A DNA stretch of 64,000 nucleotides from Nitratireductor sp. B36 (GTDB lineage: Bacteria > Pseudomonadota > Alphaproteobacteria > Rhizobiales > Rhizobiaceae). Where the stretch lies: contig NZ_JACKZY010000001.1 in assembly GCF_020833685.1 (NCBI RefSeq), positions 124,001 to 188,000 of the forward strand, read 5' to 3'. The notes beneath the pieces were generated by a model. The model made no database searches. It was given only the letters and a program-made list of their open reading frames with translations, and was not told the origin of the DNA. Both the position numbers and the translations under genes were made by a program. Positions 10,391-24,589 of the stretch are shown here, one piece after another; the stretch's first letter is position 1, and each line of letters starts with the position of its first letter.

Positions 10391-11452
10391 TCAAAGCAGA
10401 ATGTCGGTGTAGAGTTCAGACACATCCGGTTCCGGATCCGTCTGCGCGAATTCGGCCGAATCACCGACGATCTCGCGCACCTCCTTGTCGATGGCCTTCA
10501 GTTCGTCTTCGTCAGCCCATTTGTTCGCCACCAGACGCTGCTTCACCTGCTCGATGGGATCATGTTCGGAGCGCATTTTCTGCACTTCATCCTTGGAGCG
10601 GTATTTTGCCGGGTCAGACATGGAATGGCCGCGATAGCGATAGGTCTGCATTTCCAGAATGATCGGCCCCTTGCCCGAACGGCACCAGTCGACGGCCAGA
10701 TCGCCTGCAGCCTTCACCGCGCGCACATCCATGCCATCCACCTGGATGCCCGGAATCTTGAAGGAAAGACCGCGATGGGAGAAATCGGTTTCCGCCGATG
10801 AGCGCGCCACTGCCGTGCCCATGGCATAGCGGTTGTTCTCGATGATGTAGACCACCGGCAGCTTCCACAGCGAGGCCATGTTGAAGCTCTCATAGACCTG
10901 GCCCTGATTGGCAGCACCGTCGCCGAAATAGGTGATCGAAACGCTGTCGTCGCCGCGGTAGCGGTTGGCGAAGGCGAGCCCGGTGCCCAGCGGCACCTGC
11001 GCGCCCACAATGCCGTGCCCGCCATAAAACTTCTTCTCCTTGGAGAACATGTGCATGGAGCCGCCCTTGCCCTTGGAGTAGCCGTTGCGGCGCCCCGTGA
11101 GCTCGGCCATCACGCCGCGCGCTTCCATGCCGGTTGCGAGCATGTGACCATGATCGCGATAACCGGTGATCACCTGGTCGCCATCGTTCATGCTCATCTG
11201 CATGCCGACGACCACGGCCTCCTGGCCGATGTAAAGGTGACAGAACCCGCCAATCAGACCCATGCCGTAAAGCTGGCCGGCCTTTTCCTCGAAGCGACGG
11301 ATCAGAAGCATTTCACGATAGGCGTGAAGCTCCTGCTCCTTGTCGAAATCTTCCGGCTTCGGGGGTTTGGGTGCCTGAACGGCAGCCCCTGCCGCCCCTT
11401 TCTTGGTCGAGCGTGACCTTGCGGCACTTGTCTTGCTTGCGGCTCGCGCCAT
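10391..11452 (-). CDS. pdhA: Pyruvate dehydrogenase E1 alpha
   Basis: Alpha half of the E1 decarboxylase, 353 residues. After an Ala/Lys-rich, probably flexible N-terminal 35 residues comes the E1-alpha fold: [36 protein letters not shown], and the thiamine-diphosphate/Mg motif [18 protein letters not shown]...ENNRYAMGT, then the phosphorylation-loop-like [15 protein letters not shown]. First gene of pdhABC; the 210-bp AT-rich gap behind it (11453-11662) is the likely promoter region and contains a 7-bp perfect inverted repeat. Confidence 0.97.
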   Translation of the reverse strand: MARAASKTSAARSRSTKKGAAGAAVQAPKPPKPEDFDKEQELHAYREMLLIRRFEEKAGQLYGMGLIGGFCHLYIGQEAVVVGMQMSMNDGDQVITGYRDHGHMLATGMEARGVMAELTGRRNGYSKGKGGSMHMFSKEKKFYGGHGIVGAQVPLGTGLAFANRYRGDDSVSITYFGDGAANQGQVYESFNMASLWKLPVVYIIENNRYAMGTAVARSSAETDFSHRGLSFKIPGIQVDGMDVRAVKAAGDLAVDWCRSGKGPIILEMQTYRYRGHSMSDPAKYRSKDEVQKMRSEHDPIEQVKQRLVANKWADEDELKAIDKEVREIVGDSAEFAQTDPEPDVSELYTDILL

Positions 11453-11595
11453 GCCTCTACTCCCTAGCTGACATTCCGGGGAATTTGTGCAACGGTAGAG
11501 CCTGGCATTGGTTGCGCCATGAGCCTCCCGTCATCTCCCGCTTATGGTAGATGAAGCTAGCACGTGGAACAAAATTCGGCCATTCAAAATCCGCA

Positions 11596-11612
11596 TAGCT
11601 GCCATGCAGCTA
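11596..11612. promoter_or_regulatory. Perfect 7-3-7 inverted repeat upstream of pdhA
   Basis: TAGCTGC-CAT-GCAGCTA lies 144-160 bp before the pdhA start, inside the AT-rich gap after ftsB. It could be an operator for the pdh operon or the stem of a weak ftsB terminator; there is no T-run beside it on the minus strand, so I lean to an operator. No regulator is identified. Confidence 0.35.
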
Positions 11613-11662
11613 AACGCTTGGATTTTCACATTTTATTGTTGATTAAGTGAAATTCAGTTAAT

Positions 11663-11983
11663 TCACTGATCGGCGCCGATCAGGATAATGACCTCATTTT
11701 CCCGGGCCAGATTGAGCGCACGGCGTGCCTGCTCGTCAAGCATGTCCTTCTCAAGACTGCCATCGTTCACCAGGGCTACCCTGTGCTCGAGTTCCTTACG
11801 CTTGGCGACAAGCGAGTCGAGACGCGCCTGTGCTTCGGCGATCCGCGTCTCAAGCCGGTACTTAGAGTATATGCCGTAATCGCCGTGATAGGCGTGAAAG
11901 CCGAAATAGGCGAGAAACAGCCCCGTGATCGCCGGAACGATCAGACGGCCAGTGTTGCGGCGTTTGTGATGACGTGTCCACAT
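11663..11983 (-). CDS. ftsB: FtsB/DivIC-family septum formation initiator
   Basis: A 106-residue bitopic membrane protein: short basic N-terminus (MWTRHHKRRNTGR), one membrane helix (LIVPAITGLFLAYFGFHAY), then a coiled coil (about residues 45-85, RIAEAQARLDSLVAKRKELEHRV) and a conserved C-terminal part with LDEQARRALNLARENEVIIL. FtsB joins FtsL and FtsQ in the divisome. Location between eno and the pdh operon is the usual one in alphaproteobacteria. The ATG at 11983 is chosen; an upstream in-frame GTG at 12016 would add eleven residues. The start codon lies inside a perfect inverted repeat. Confidence 0.88.
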   Translation of the reverse strand: MWTRHHKRRNTGRLIVPAITGLFLAYFGFHAYHGDYGIYSKYRLETRIAEAQARLDSLVAKRKELEHRVALVNDGSLEKDMLDEQARRALNLARENEVIILIGADQ

Positions 11984-12011
11984 GCGGAAAAATACCCTTC
12001 TTCCGCATGTG
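11979..12011 (-). promoter_or_regulatory. Inverted repeat sequestering the ftsB start codon
   Basis: CACATGCGGAA (11979-11989) and TTCCGCATGTG (12001-12011) form a perfect 11-bp stem with an 11-base loop. On the minus-strand transcript the ftsB ATG is in the 3' arm, and the purine-rich GAAGGG that best serves as ribosome-binding site lies mostly in the loop. This is a geometry seen in translational control hairpins; the function is inferred. Confidence 0.45.
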
Positions 12012-12029
12012 ATCACACGTTGCTTAAAG

Positions 12030-12050
12030 GACCGTTATTTCCCTACGGTC
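12030..12050 (-). terminator. Weak stem-loop after eno
   Basis: Downstream of the eno stop the minus strand reads GACCGT-9 nt-ACGGTC followed by CTTT. The six-base stem and short T-run make a weak intrinsic terminator or attenuator between eno and ftsB. Confidence 0.3.
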
Positions 12051-12061
12051 ACCTGCAAACT

Positions 12062-14269
<2,208 letters not shown>

Positions 14270-14273
<4 letters not shown>

Positions 14274-15175
14274 TGCGAAGACTCCTCAAAGACAAAAACT
14301 GCGCCCTGCCCCGCGGCCGGCGGCACGATGATTGAACCGGCCTGCTCTGCGAACAGGACCTCCTGCATGGAAAGCTGCGCGTGCAATCTGGCAATATCCG
14401 GACACCGGAACACAATCGCAGCAAGATCGAGCCGGCCATGGGGTGCAACGCGGCCAAGACCAAAGATCTCTCTAAAGCGCCCGGGCGTCATCACGCTCAA
14501 AACGGCATTGCCAAGCGGCAGATCGAGTTGGTCCTCCTGAACAGTCTCAGGGGTCTTGGTCGAGAACGCTTCCAGGAATCCCGCATAATCTGCAGGTGCG
14601 GTGGCAAGCAGGATGATCCGCGCCGTCCCCGTTACGCCGTTTGGATGCGTTTCCAGCGCGCCGCGTCCCGCCGACGGCAGGTTCACACGCTGGCAGGTGA
14701 AAAAGAAATGACCGTCCACTTTTTCCGGTGCGGCAAAGGCCAGCCGGAACGATGCAGTCGCCTCCTGTCCGGAGGAATCGCGAAACGGACGCGAAAATGA
14801 AAGCGGATCACCGACCGATATGCCAGAATCGACAAAGCGCTTGTGATCCTCATCGGCGTCGCCGGTTCCAAGAACCACCGCCGAAAAGCCTTCATCACCG
14901 AATTTTTCGCGAAACAGACGGTCGCGCTCGACGAACACATTCCCTGCGGCCTCCGCCTCGACCGCGACCTGCGGGGCCACCCGGCTCAACGGCTCCAGAT
15001 AGGATCCGTCTGAGAAGAAGACACAGCAATTCCCGGTTCCGAACGGATGAGCAGCGTCGGCAGCCACCGTGAAGCCAAGTGCGTTGAGGCGTTCACGTGC
15101 AACCGCCAGATCGGCGGTTGGCAGAACACAATGGTCGAGCTTGCGTGGAGATTGCACGTCGTCTTCAGAAACCAT
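14270..15175 (-). CDS. VOC (glyoxalase-like) superfamily protein, function unknown
   Basis: A 301-residue protein starting with [23 protein letters not shown], the opening of a vicinal-oxygen-chelate domain of the Glyoxalase_3 type (the family also called glyoxalase-like domain), with a second related half after residue 160. Metal-ligand candidates are His in DHCVL and Glu in GSYLEPL. Substrate unknown. I chose ATG 15175 (MVSEDDVQ); two ATGs lie slightly upstream. It is coupled to kdsA by an ATGA overlap and follows pyrG by 85 bp, so it travels with CTP and KDO synthesis, but nothing shows it acts there. Confidence 0.8.
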
Positions 15176-15260
15176 GCACCGCATGTGCCCTAAGGGCTGA
15201 CGCTTTGCAAGGCCTTCACCGATGAAGGAAATCACCCCGCCTCGCAGCGGGGTGAGATTT

Positions 15261-16901
<1,641 letters not shown>

Positions 16902-17035
16902 TTAACCGGACACAGGCGATTCCGCCAGCAAAAAATAACGAGACGCAAATCTTTTTGCGCACCGCGGTGAATAAGTTCTGCGATTGGCAAAGCCGGTCGC
17001 AGCTCAGGCGACCGGTCAACCTCGCGGCACGGAGC

Positions 17036-17422
17036 TTACTGCCCCGTGGGAACCTGATCTTCAGGATTGGCGTCAGCCGGAGCCGAAGGCTCCTCGGTGG
17101 GAACCGAAGCGCCAGAACCGCCAAGCTGGTCGAGAACGCCACCCGAACCGTCCGTCTGCTCGCTGCCGGCAGGGATTCGGTCCAGAATGTCCGTCGGGCT
17201 CGCGCCATAACGCGCAATCAGCGACAGGGCCAGAGATGTGGCGAAGAACGCAGCTGCCAGAATGGCCGTCGTGCGCGTCAGGGCATTGGCTGCGCCGCGC
17301 GCGGACATGAAACCGGAACCGCCGCCGATGCCAAGCCCGCCACCCTCGGAGCGTTGCATGAGGACGACGCCTACCAGCGCGACCACGACGATCAGATGAA
17401 TGACGATGATAACGGTCTGCAT
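17036..17422 (-). CDS. secG: Preprotein translocase subunit SecG
   Basis: A 128-residue auxiliary subunit of the SecYEG channel. It has a first membrane helix (QTVIIVIHLIVVVALVGVVL), the conserved cytoplasmic loop MQRSEGGGLGIGGG then FMSARGAANALTRTT, a second helix, and a Pro/Ser/Glu-rich C-terminal tail of about 45 residues, as common in alphaproteobacteria. GGAAGGAAAC precedes the ATG at 17422. First gene of the minus-strand run that continues into pyrG. Confidence 0.93.
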   Translation of the reverse strand: MQTVIIVIHLIVVVALVGVVLMQRSEGGGLGIGGGSGFMSARGAANALTRTTAILAAAFFATSLALSLIARYGASPTDILDRIPAGSEQTDGSGGVLDQLGGSGASVPTEEPSAPADANPEDQVPTGQ

Positions 17423-17585
17423 GTTTCCTTCCGGCTCTCCGGCTCGAAGCGTCCGCTTCAATGCGGACGCGGCTCATTACACGGCTTTTGCCGATTTTCC
17501 AAGACCGGCATAAATCCGTATCCCGGCACCTGAATGTTTTTCCAGAAAACGGGGCGGAATGCACCCGTTTCAGGGCATTTGTCAC

Positions 17586-17601
17586 GGTTTTCGGTAAAAC
17601 C
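17586..17601. other. Small hairpin between secG and tpiA
   Basis: GGTTTT-CGGT-AAAACC, a 6-bp stem with a tetraloop, followed by the palindrome CGGAATTCCG (17605-17614). The 256-bp gap between the tpiA stop and the secG start must contain the secG promoter; this hairpin could end tpiA transcription but has no clear T-run on the minus strand. Confidence 0.25.
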
Positions 17602-17678
17602 AGCCGGAATTCCGAATTTCCGTCAAAGCCACTCTCACATAGGCGCTTGCGATGACAACGCAAGCGTTTTCTGTTTTC

Positions 17679-18425
17679 TCAAACCGGACACGCGGCAGCA
17701 ATCGCTAGAAAATCCACCGCCTTCAGGCTCGCCCCACCAACCAGCGCACCATCCACATGTTCGATCGAAAGCAGTTCCGTCGCATTCCCCGGTTTGACCG
17801 ACCCCCCATAGAGAATCCGCATTTTACCGGCCTCTTCTCCCAAAAAAGATGTCAGCTCGTCGCGGATATGTCGGTGTGCCTCTGCCACATCCTCAGCGGT
17901 CGGCGTCAAGCCCGTCCCGATGGCCCAGACCGGTTCATAGGCAACCACCGTATTCTTCGCCTGAGCAGTTTTGGGAACCGATCCTGAAATTTGTCGCGAA
18001 AGAACCGACAAAGTGTCGCCGGCTTCGCGCTCCGCCTTGGTCTCGCCAATGCAGATGACCGCGGTCAGACCGGCACGCCATGCTGCCTCTGCCTTGTCGG
18101 CGACAATGCCATCGGTCTCACCATGGTCGGTGCGGCGTTCCGAATGGCCGACCAGGACATGGGTTGCACCGGCATCCGCCAGCATTTCGGCAGAAATATC
18201 ACCCGTATGCGCGCCGGACGCAGCGGTGTGGCAATCCTGACCGCCCAGATGCAACTTGCCGTCCAACGCTTCCCGCGCCCGCGTCATGAGAGTGGCCGGT
18301 ACACAAATGAGAGCATCAGCACCGCCAAACGCCCCTTCAGCCATCGCCTTCAACTCGCCGATATCAGCGCTCATGCCGTTCATTTTCCAGTTGCCTGCGA
18401 TCAGAGGGCGAATTCCGGGCGTCAT
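17679..18425 (-). CDS. tpiA: Triosephosphate isomerase
   Basis: Interconverts dihydroxyacetone phosphate and glyceraldehyde 3-phosphate, 248 residues. All catalytic motifs are present: AGNWKMNG (Lys), VGHSERR (His), [11 protein letters not shown] (Glu) and the phosphate-binding [10 protein letters not shown] and [10 protein letters not shown]. The ATG at 18425 matches the family start; the open frame upstream covers the divergent promoter region. It is divergent from ppiD, with a 173-bp gap shared by both promoters. Confidence 0.96.
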   Translation of the reverse strand: MTPGIRPLIAGNWKMNGMSADIGELKAMAEGAFGGADALICVPATLMTRAREALDGKLHLGGQDCHTAASGAHTGDISAEMLADAGATHVLVGHSERRTDHGETDGIVADKAEAAWRAGLTAVICIGETKAEREAGDTLSVLSRQISGSVPKTAQAKNTVVAYEPVWAIGTGLTPTAEDVAEAHRHIRDELTSFLGEEAGKMRILYGGSVKPGNATELLSIEHVDGALVGGASLKAVDFLAIAAACPV

Positions 18426-18598
18426 GGTCGATGTCCTCAACAAAAACAAACTCGGGGGCTTCCCTAGCAAAAACACGGGCTGATGCAAAAGCAATTGGGG
18501 TGGCATTTCCCACTCCGCTATCGACACTTGGCGTCTGGGACGCTATTGCGCTTCGTTGGGGAACGCCCCGAAACACACCAAGGAACTTCGGAAAAGCC

Positions 18599-20485
18599 AT
18601 GCTCGACAGTCTGAGAAACGCCGCCTCCACCTGGATCGCCAAGCTGCTCCTGGGCCTTCTTGTCGTGAGCTTCGCCGTCTGGGGCATTTCCGGCCAGGTT
18701 CTGAATGACCAGTCCCGCAACGTTCTGTCAGCCGGCGACTCCTCGGTTTCCATGCTGGATTTCCGCCTGGCCTATGACCGGCAGATCAATGCGCTGTCGC
18801 AGCAGCTCGGTACGCGTGTGACACGCGAACAAGCGGTTGCCTTCGGCCTGGATGATCAGGTGTTGCAGCAGCTCGCTGCGGGCGCCCTTCTGGACGAAGA
18901 GGCACGTCGCCTCGGCCTGGGCCTTTCCGGAGACAAGCTTGCCCAGCTGACCGCGGACGATCCGGCGTTTCGTGGTCCTGACGGCCGGTTTGACCGGCAA
19001 CAGTTCGATTTCGTGCTGCGCCAGATCGGCATGCGCCCAGAAGACTATCTGAAAAACCGCGAGCAGGTCGCCATCCGCCAGCAGATCGTCGAAGCCGCGA
19101 CGGATGGCATGAGTGTTCCGGATGAGCTGTTTAAAAATCTTGCGCTCTATCGCGGTGAGGATCGCACCGTAGAATATCTCGCAGTTCCGCGCTCCCTTGT
19201 GGAACCGGTCGCGGATCCCGATGAGGCCGCTTTGCAGGCATGGTTCGACGAGCGTAAGGACAACTACGCTGCTCCCGAATATCGCAAGTTCAGCTATGTC
19301 AAGCTGGAACCCTCAGACATCGCCGACCCTGAGGCCATTTCGGATGCGCAGGTGCAGAAGGCCTATGAAGACCTGCGTGATCGCTACACAACGCCTGAAA
19401 AGCGCACAATTGACCAGATCGTCTTTGCCGACCGCGCTGCGGCTGAAGCGGCGCTGAAAGACCTGCTGGACGGCAAAAGTTTCGCAGACGTCGCATCGTC
19501 GGCAGGCAAAAGCAGCACCGACACCGCCCTCGGTACACTGACCCGCGGTGAGGTGGCAGACGACGCGGTGGCTGAAGCAGCGTTCTCTTTGGACGCCAAT
19601 CAGTTCAGCGATGTGATCGACGGCGCGTTCGGCCCCGTGATTGTTTTTGTCTCTGAAATCCAGCCGGAGGTCGTGCAGCCACTCAGCGAAGTGGAAAGCG
19701 AGATTCGACAGGATTTGGCGCTGGAAGAGGCGTCTCGCGTTCTGCTCGACGTGCACGATGCTTATGAAGATGCCCGCGCCGGCGGGGCTTCGATGGCGGA
19801 AGCTGCGGAAAGACTGAAGCTTTCCATGCGGACGATTGAAGCCATCGACGCCAGTGCCCGCCGTCCTGACGGTTCAATTGTGGGCGACCTCCCCGTCTCA
19901 GCAGAGCTTCTGCGGGAGGTGTTCGAGAGCGATTCCGGAATCGAAAACGCTCCGCTTTCGATGGGGGGAAATGGTTTTGTTTTCTACGAAGTCGAGGGCA
20001 TCACCCCAGAACGCGATCGATCACTTGATGAAGTGCGTGACCAAGTGCTGGAAGATTGGCGGAAGGCTGAAACCGACCGGCTTCTGGCCGAGCGTGCGTC
20101 CCAATTCGCCAAGCGACTTGAAGAAGGTGCCTCGCTGGACGAAATCGCGCAGGAAATCGGTCAGGAAAAGCAGATCAAACGCGGTCTCAAGCGCAACGCG
20201 AATGATGCCGATCTGGGTCAGGCTGGCGTCGCTGCAGTGTTCTCCGTCCCGCGCAACGGAACGGGTGTTTTCGCCAACCCTGCGGGGGACGGTCAGTTCC
20301 TGTTCAAGGTGACGGAGGTCTTCGAACCTGCCAGTGCGACAGCGGAAAGCATTCCTGACAATCAACGTGCCACCATGCGCTCAGCGCTTGCCGACGATCT
20401 GCTCGACCAGATGGTTGCGCGCCTGCAAGGCAAGTACCCGGTAACGGTAAACCGGGCCGCCATGCAGGAAGCACTCAGTTTCTGA
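18599..20485 (+). CDS. ppiD: PpiD-like membrane-anchored peptidyl-prolyl isomerase/chaperone
   Basis: A 628-residue periplasmic folding factor anchored by one N-terminal helix ([21 protein letters not shown], about residues 12-32). Then follows a SurA_N-like chaperone region ([25 protein letters not shown], to about 180), a parvulin-type domain (about 255-365, with [20 protein letters not shown] and [19 protein letters not shown]) and a long C-terminal helical region. The parvulin domain looks degenerate, as in PpiD, which acts chiefly as a chaperone at the Sec translocon. It heads the trpDC-moaC-moeA operon, 8 bp before trpD, a conserved order in Rhizobiales. Confidence 0.88.
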   Translation: MLDSLRNAASTWIAKLLLGLLVVSFAVWGISGQVLNDQSRNVLSAGDSSVSMLDFRLAYDRQINALSQQLGTRVTREQAVAFGLDDQVLQQLAAGALLDEEARRLGLGLSGDKLAQLTADDPAFRGPDGRFDRQQFDFVLRQIGMRPEDYLKNREQVAIRQQIVEAATDGMSVPDELFKNLALYRGEDRTVEYLAVPRSLVEPVADPDEAALQAWFDERKDNYAAPEYRKFSYVKLEPSDIADPEAISDAQVQKAYEDLRDRYTTPEKRTIDQIVFADRAAAEAALKDLLDGKSFADVASSAGKSSTDTALGTLTRGEVADDAVAEAAFSLDANQFSDVIDGAFGPVIVFVSEIQPEVVQPLSEVESEIRQDLALEEASRVLLDVHDAYEDARAGGASMAEAAERLKLSMRTIEAIDASARRPDGSIVGDLPVSAELLREVFESDSGIENAPLSMGGNGFVFYEVEGITPERDRSLDEVRDQVLEDWRKAETDRLLAERASQFAKRLEEGASLDEIAQEIGQEKQIKRGLKRNANDADLGQAGVAAVFSVPRNGTGVFANPAGDGQFLFKVTEVFEPASATAESIPDNQRATMRSALADDLLDQMVARLQGKYPVTVNRAAMQEALSF

Positions 20486-20493
20486 GGCGAAGG

Positions 20494-21531
20494 ATGAACG
20501 CTTTCAAGTCCTACATCGCAAAGGTCGCTTCCGGCGCACCTCTGAGCTTTGATGAGGCACGCGAGGCTTTCGACATCATGATGTCGGGCGATGCGACGCC
20601 AAGCCAGATCGGCGGCTTTCTGATGGCTTTGCGTGTGCGCGGGGAAACCGTGGAAGAGATTTCCGGCGCGGTGACAACCATGCGTGACAAGATGCTGCCT
20701 GTTTCCGCACCGGACGACGCCGTGGATATTGTCGGCACGGGAGGAGATGCTTCCGGCTCCTACAATGTATCCACCTGTTCCGCCTTTATCGTTGCAGGGG
20801 CCGGCGTGCCCGTTGCAAAGCACGGAAACAGGGCACTCTCATCGCGCTCGGGTGCGGCTGACACTCTGGCCGCCCTCGGTATCAATATCGAACTGACACC
20901 ACAGGGGATTACCGACTGCATCCAGGAAGCCGGGCTCGGCTTCATGTTCGCCCCTGCCCATCACTCTGCCATGCGGCATGTGGGGCCGTCGCGGGTTGAA
21001 CTGGGCACGCGCACGATCTTCAACCTTCTGGGGCCGCTTTCCAATCCCGCCGGTGTCCGCCGCCAGCTGATTGGAGTGTTTTCGCCGGAATGGGTGGCCC
21101 CGATAGCCAATGTGCTCAAACAATTGGGCACGGAAGCTGCGTGGGTTGTCCATGGTGCGGGCCTCGACGAAATGACAACCGCCGGAACCACACAGGTTGC
21201 GGCGCTGGAAGACGGCGAAATCCGCCATTTCGAACTCACGCCAGAAGACGTCGGCCTCAAGCGGGTCACCATGGCCGATCTGAAAGGCGGAGAGGCTGCT
21301 TACAACGCAGAAGCGCTCAAGGCGGTGCTCGAAGGTGAGAAGAATGCTTACCGGGATATCTGTCTGTTGAACTCCGGCGCGGCTTTGGTGGTGGCTGGAC
21401 GTGCAAAAACGCTGAAGGACGGTATCACGCTGGCTGCAGAATCCCTTGATCAGGGGCACGCGCTCGCCACCTTGAAGCAACTCATCGAGGTTTCGAACAG
21501 GGGAGCCCCGCCAAGCGGGCACGAGCAATGA
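20494..21531 (+). CDS. trpD: Anthranilate phosphoribosyltransferase
   Basis: Second step of tryptophan synthesis: attaches phosphoribose from PRPP to anthranilate. The 345-residue protein has an N-terminal helical domain ([16 protein letters not shown]) and the PRPP-binding Gly-rich loop [17 protein letters not shown] (about residues 79-95), followed by [19 protein letters not shown] and [19 protein letters not shown] sits just before the ATG. It overlaps trpC by four bases (ATGA). Confidence 0.96.
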   Translation: MNAFKSYIAKVASGAPLSFDEAREAFDIMMSGDATPSQIGGFLMALRVRGETVEEISGAVTTMRDKMLPVSAPDDAVDIVGTGGDASGSYNVSTCSAFIVAGAGVPVAKHGNRALSSRSGAADTLAALGINIELTPQGITDCIQEAGLGFMFAPAHHSAMRHVGPSRVELGTRTIFNLLGPLSNPAGVRRQLIGVFSPEWVAPIANVLKQLGTEAAWVVHGAGLDEMTTAGTTQVAALEDGEIRHFELTPEDVGLKRVTMADLKGGEAAYNAEALKAVLEGEKNAYRDICLLNSGAALVVAGRAKTLKDGITLAAESLDQGHALATLKQLIEVSNRGAPPSGHEQ

Positions 21532-22343
21532 CGACCGATATCCTGCGCAAGATCGAAACGTATAAACGCGAGGAAATCGCAGCGGCAAAGTCCGTTGCGC
21601 CCCTGCCCGAGCTTGTGGCCAGAGCACGTGATGTTGAAGCGCCGCGCGGTTTTGCTGAAGCGCTGTTGGAGAAACAATCGGCAGGACGTTTCGGCCTGAT
21701 TGCGGAAATCAAGAAGGCGAGCCCCTCACGCGGGCTCATTCGTGCCGATTTTGATCCTCCCCGGCTTGCTGCTGCTTACGAGGAAGGCGGCGCTGCCTGC
21801 CTCTCGGTGCTGACCGACGGCCCTTCGTTTCAAGGGGCTCCTGCTTTTCTGCAAGCCGCGCGCTCCGCATGTGGCTTGCCGGCGCTGCGCAAAGACTTTC
21901 TGTTTGAGCCCTACCAGGTTTACGAAGCGCGGAGTTGGGGCGCTGATGCGATCCTGATCATCATGGCCAGTGTGTCCGATGATGAAGCGCGCGCGCTCGA
22001 AGACACCGCGCTCGAACTCGGCATGGATTGTCTGATCGAGGTGCATGACGAAGAGGAGCTCGAACGTTCGCTCGAACTGTCGTCGCGGCTCATCGGCATC
22101 AACAACCGGAATCTGCGCAGTTTCGAAACATCCCTCGAGATCAGCGAGCGCCTCGCTCCGCGCGTTCCCGAAGACCGGCTGGTGGTGGGCGAAAGCGGCA
22201 TCTTCACCAATGAAGACTGCCGCCGTCTGGCGCGTGCCGGGATGAACACCTTTCTCGTCGGCGAAAGTCTGATGCGCCAGGACGATGTCACGGCGGCAAC
22301 GCGGGCGCTGTTGGGCCTCGATGCGGCCAATCAGGCGGACTGA
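21528..22343 (+). CDS. trpC: Indole-3-glycerol phosphate synthase
   Basis: Closes the indole ring in tryptophan synthesis, 271 residues, monofunctional (no fused TrpF). Motifs: [16 protein letters not shown] with the catalytic Lys, [23 protein letters not shown] with catalytic Lys and Glu, [12 protein letters not shown], and [11 protein letters not shown]. Start overlaps the trpD stop; three bases separate it from moaC. Confidence 0.96.
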   Translation: MTTDILRKIETYKREEIAAAKSVAPLPELVARARDVEAPRGFAEALLEKQSAGRFGLIAEIKKASPSRGLIRADFDPPRLAAAYEEGGAACLSVLTDGPSFQGAPAFLQAARSACGLPALRKDFLFEPYQVYEARSWGADAILIIMASVSDDEARALEDTALELGMDCLIEVHDEEELERSLELSSRLIGINNRNLRSFETSLEISERLAPRVPEDRLVVGESGIFTNEDCRRLARAGMNTFLVGESLMRQDDVTAATRALLGLDAANQAD

Positions 22344-22346
22344 TCC

Positions 22347-22847
22347 ATGAGCGGCGAAACCGGGAAGCTGACGCATATCGGCGCTTCCGGAGAAGCGCAT
22401 ATGGTGGACGTGAGCGGCAAGCAGGAGAGCCACCGTGAGGCCGTTGCCGAAGGCTCTGTGCTCATGCAGGCGCAGACACTTGAGGCCATTCTTTCCGGCA
22501 ATGCAAAAAAAGGCGACGTGCTGGCTACAGCGCGCATCGCCGGCATCATGGGCGCGAAGAAAACATCGGACCTGATCCCGTTGTGCCATCCCCTTGCCCT
22601 TTCCAAAGTGGTGGTCGAGATCGAGCCCGACACGGCCCTCCCCGGGCTCAAAGTGCGTGCCCGCGTCAGGGTCACCGGTCAGACGGGGGTGGAAATGGAA
22701 GCGCTAACCGCGGTTTCTGTTGCCTGTCTGACAATCTACGACATGGCGAAAGCACTGGAAAAAGGCATGACCATCAGCAATATCCGCCTTTTAGAGAAGA
22801 CCGGGGGGAAATCGGGCGACTGGCGGGCTCCGGAGCCTGCTGCATGA
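22347..22847 (+). CDS. moaC: Cyclic pyranopterin monophosphate synthase MoaC
   Basis: Acts with MoaA in the first stage of molybdenum cofactor synthesis, converting the cyclised GTP intermediate to cPMP. The 166-residue protein shows [18 protein letters not shown], the hallmark [18 protein letters not shown] and [21 protein letters not shown]. It is tightly packed: 3 bp after trpC and overlapping moeA by ATGA. The linkage of trpC to moaC-moeA is positional and common in Rhizobiales. Confidence 0.95.
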   Translation: MSGETGKLTHIGASGEAHMVDVSGKQESHREAVAEGSVLMQAQTLEAILSGNAKKGDVLATARIAGIMGAKKTSDLIPLCHPLALSKVVVEIEPDTALPGLKVRARVRVTGQTGVEMEALTAVSVACLTIYDMAKALEKGMTISNIRLLEKTGGKSGDWRAPEPAA

Positions 22848-24052
22848 CGCTTTTGCCGGTAGACGAAGCGCTGGAGCGTATTCTCGATGGTGTAAAGGCG
22901 CTGCCTGGTGAAAACGTGCCCATCGAAAAGGCCGACGGTCGCGTTCTGGCCACTCCGCTTGCGGCCACGCGGACGCAACCTCCCTTTCATGCCTCCGCCA
23001 TGGATGGTTATGCCGTGCGGGCGGTGGATGTTCAAACCCCGGGGGCACGGCGGTTGCGTGTGGTTGGGGAATCGGCTGCAGGATACCGGTTTCATGGCGT
23101 TGTTGGTGCTGGCGAGGCCGTGCGGATTTTTACAGGTGCTCCGGTGCCTGAAGGCGCCGACACGATTTTGATACAAGAGAACGCCACATCTGTGGGCGAT
23201 GACTTTATCGAAGCAACGAGCGCGGTGGCCATCGGGCGTCACATCCGCAAAGCCGGGCTCGATTTCCACGATGGCGATATTGTTCTTGAGCGAGGACGGC
23301 TGCTTGGACCCGCCGGTATCGGCCTGGCCGCTGCCGCAGGCCACGCGCTTCTTCCCGTAACCGAACGCCCATTGGTGGCGATCATCGCAACCGGTGACGA
23401 GCTGGTGCGGCCGGGAGAAACATGTGGTCCCGATCAGATTGTCGCGTCGAATGGTTTTGCGATTGGAGCCCTGGCGAAAAACGAGGGCGCCCGTATCCTC
23501 GATCTGGGTATCGTGAGCGACAACAGCGCTGCAATTTCAGCCGCGGTTCGAAAAGCTGCAGATGCCGGAGCGCACGTGCTGGTGACCCTGGGCGGAGCTT
23601 CGGTCGGGGCCCGCGATCTCGTGCGACAGGCCCTTCTCGACGCGGGCATGTCGCTCGACTTCTGGAAGATCGCCATGCGCCCGGGCAAGCCTTTGATGTT
23701 TGGCAGACTTGGAGAAATGCGCGTTCTCGGCCTGCCTGGCAATCCTGTCTCGAGCCTGGTCTGTGCTCATCTCTTTCTGCGCCCGCTTGTTGCGCGGTTG
23801 GGGCAGCGCAACCACACACCCGATCTGCGCGCGGCAGTTCTGGCGACGGCGCTGCGTGAAAATGACGAGCGCCGCGATTATATTCGCGCTTCGGTCGCCG
23901 CAGGGCCCGAAGGGCTGATCGCAACGCCGTTTCCCGTGCAAGATTCCTCCATGCTCACGACACTGGCAGCGGCCAATGCCCTTATCGTGCGGGAACCGGG
24001 AGCGCCTGCTGCCGAAGCGGGCTCGCGCTGCCGCGTGCTGATGCTCGGCTGA
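22844..24052 (+). CDS. moeA: Molybdopterin molybdotransferase MoeA
   Basis: Inserts molybdate into adenylylated molybdopterin, the last step of Mo-cofactor synthesis. The 402-residue protein carries [14 protein letters not shown] (about residues 44-57), [27 protein letters not shown], and [13 protein letters not shown], equivalent to the GGVSVG...D motif, then [10 protein letters not shown] and [12 protein letters not shown]. The ATG at 22844 overlaps the moaC stop; the frame is open 87 codons upstream but that is the moaC region. In several relatives lexA follows moeA; here it does not. Confidence 0.95.
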   Translation: MTLLPVDEALERILDGVKALPGENVPIEKADGRVLATPLAATRTQPPFHASAMDGYAVRAVDVQTPGARRLRVVGESAAGYRFHGVVGAGEAVRIFTGAPVPEGADTILIQENATSVGDDFIEATSAVAIGRHIRKAGLDFHDGDIVLERGRLLGPAGIGLAAAAGHALLPVTERPLVAIIATGDELVRPGETCGPDQIVASNGFAIGALAKNEGARILDLGIVSDNSAAISAAVRKAADAGAHVLVTLGGASVGARDLVRQALLDAGMSLDFWKIAMRPGKPLMFGRLGEMRVLGLPGNPVSSLVCAHLFLRPLVARLGQRNHTPDLRAAVLATALRENDERRDYIRASVAAGPEGLIATPFPVQDSSMLTTLAAANALIVREPGAPAAEAGSRCRVLMLG

Positions 24053-24146
24053 TTTCGAGATCTGAACAAGCGCCCTTCCCCGCTCAGGGAAAAGAAGCGC
24101 CATCCCACACGGAAGCAGCCCACACCCAAACTCCAGGTGTGCGTCC

Positions 24147-24560
24147 CTATTCCCTCGCCTGTCGGGGGATGGAGATCCTCATCTCCTTGCCGCCATATCC
24201 ATGAACCGTGTCATGGGCCCGGATGGTCACATGCGCAACACCATTCGGCAGCGAAACCCCAGGCAAGCTGCGCGTGAATGGCTGTTCATTGACATGCGGA
24301 TGCATGAGTTTGCGCGATCCCAGGACATTGCCCGCATCGTCGAGCACATCCCATCGGTCTGCATAGTGTTCCCAGCCTTCATCGGAATGTGTGAGGGTGA
24401 CCTCGAAGCGATAGGTTCCGGCCGGCTCGGCAACGACTCTCACATCCACAATGTCCGCTTCTCCGGCAAGCACTGCCGGTGCGAATGTGAGCGCAAGCAT
24501 AAAGGCCCCGGCTCCACCCGCCCGAACACCATGTCTAGCTGCATGGTGTGGACTGGTCAT
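24147..24560 (-). CDS. Small exported protein of unknown function
   Basis: A 137-residue protein I do not recognise. It has a signal peptide (about residues 14-32, AGAFMLALTFAPAVLAGEA, likely cut after VLAG or LAG-E). The mature part looks like an all-beta domain of about 100 residues: DIVDVRVVAEPAGTYRFEVTLTHSD, EGWEHYADRWDVLDD and a terminal strand region with AHVTIRAHDTVHGYGGKEM. Several His residues are present but no clear metal motif. It lies 29 bp downstream of ssb on the same strand and faces moeA. Composition is like its neighbours. Confidence 0.7.
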   Translation of the reverse strand: MTSPHHAARHGVRAGGAGAFMLALTFAPAVLAGEADIVDVRVVAEPAGTYRFEVTLTHSDEGWEHYADRWDVLDDAGNVLGSRKLMHPHVNEQPFTRSLPGVSLPNGVAHVTIRAHDTVHGYGGKEMRISIPRQARE

Positions 24561-24589
24561 GCCGGGCCTCCAAAATGTTCAAATTCCGA

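Noticed and set aside
23581-23616. Possible loss of the catalytic Asp in the MoeA GGVSVG motif
   Set aside because: GGASVGARD keeps the Asp at the aligned position, so the enzyme looks intact.
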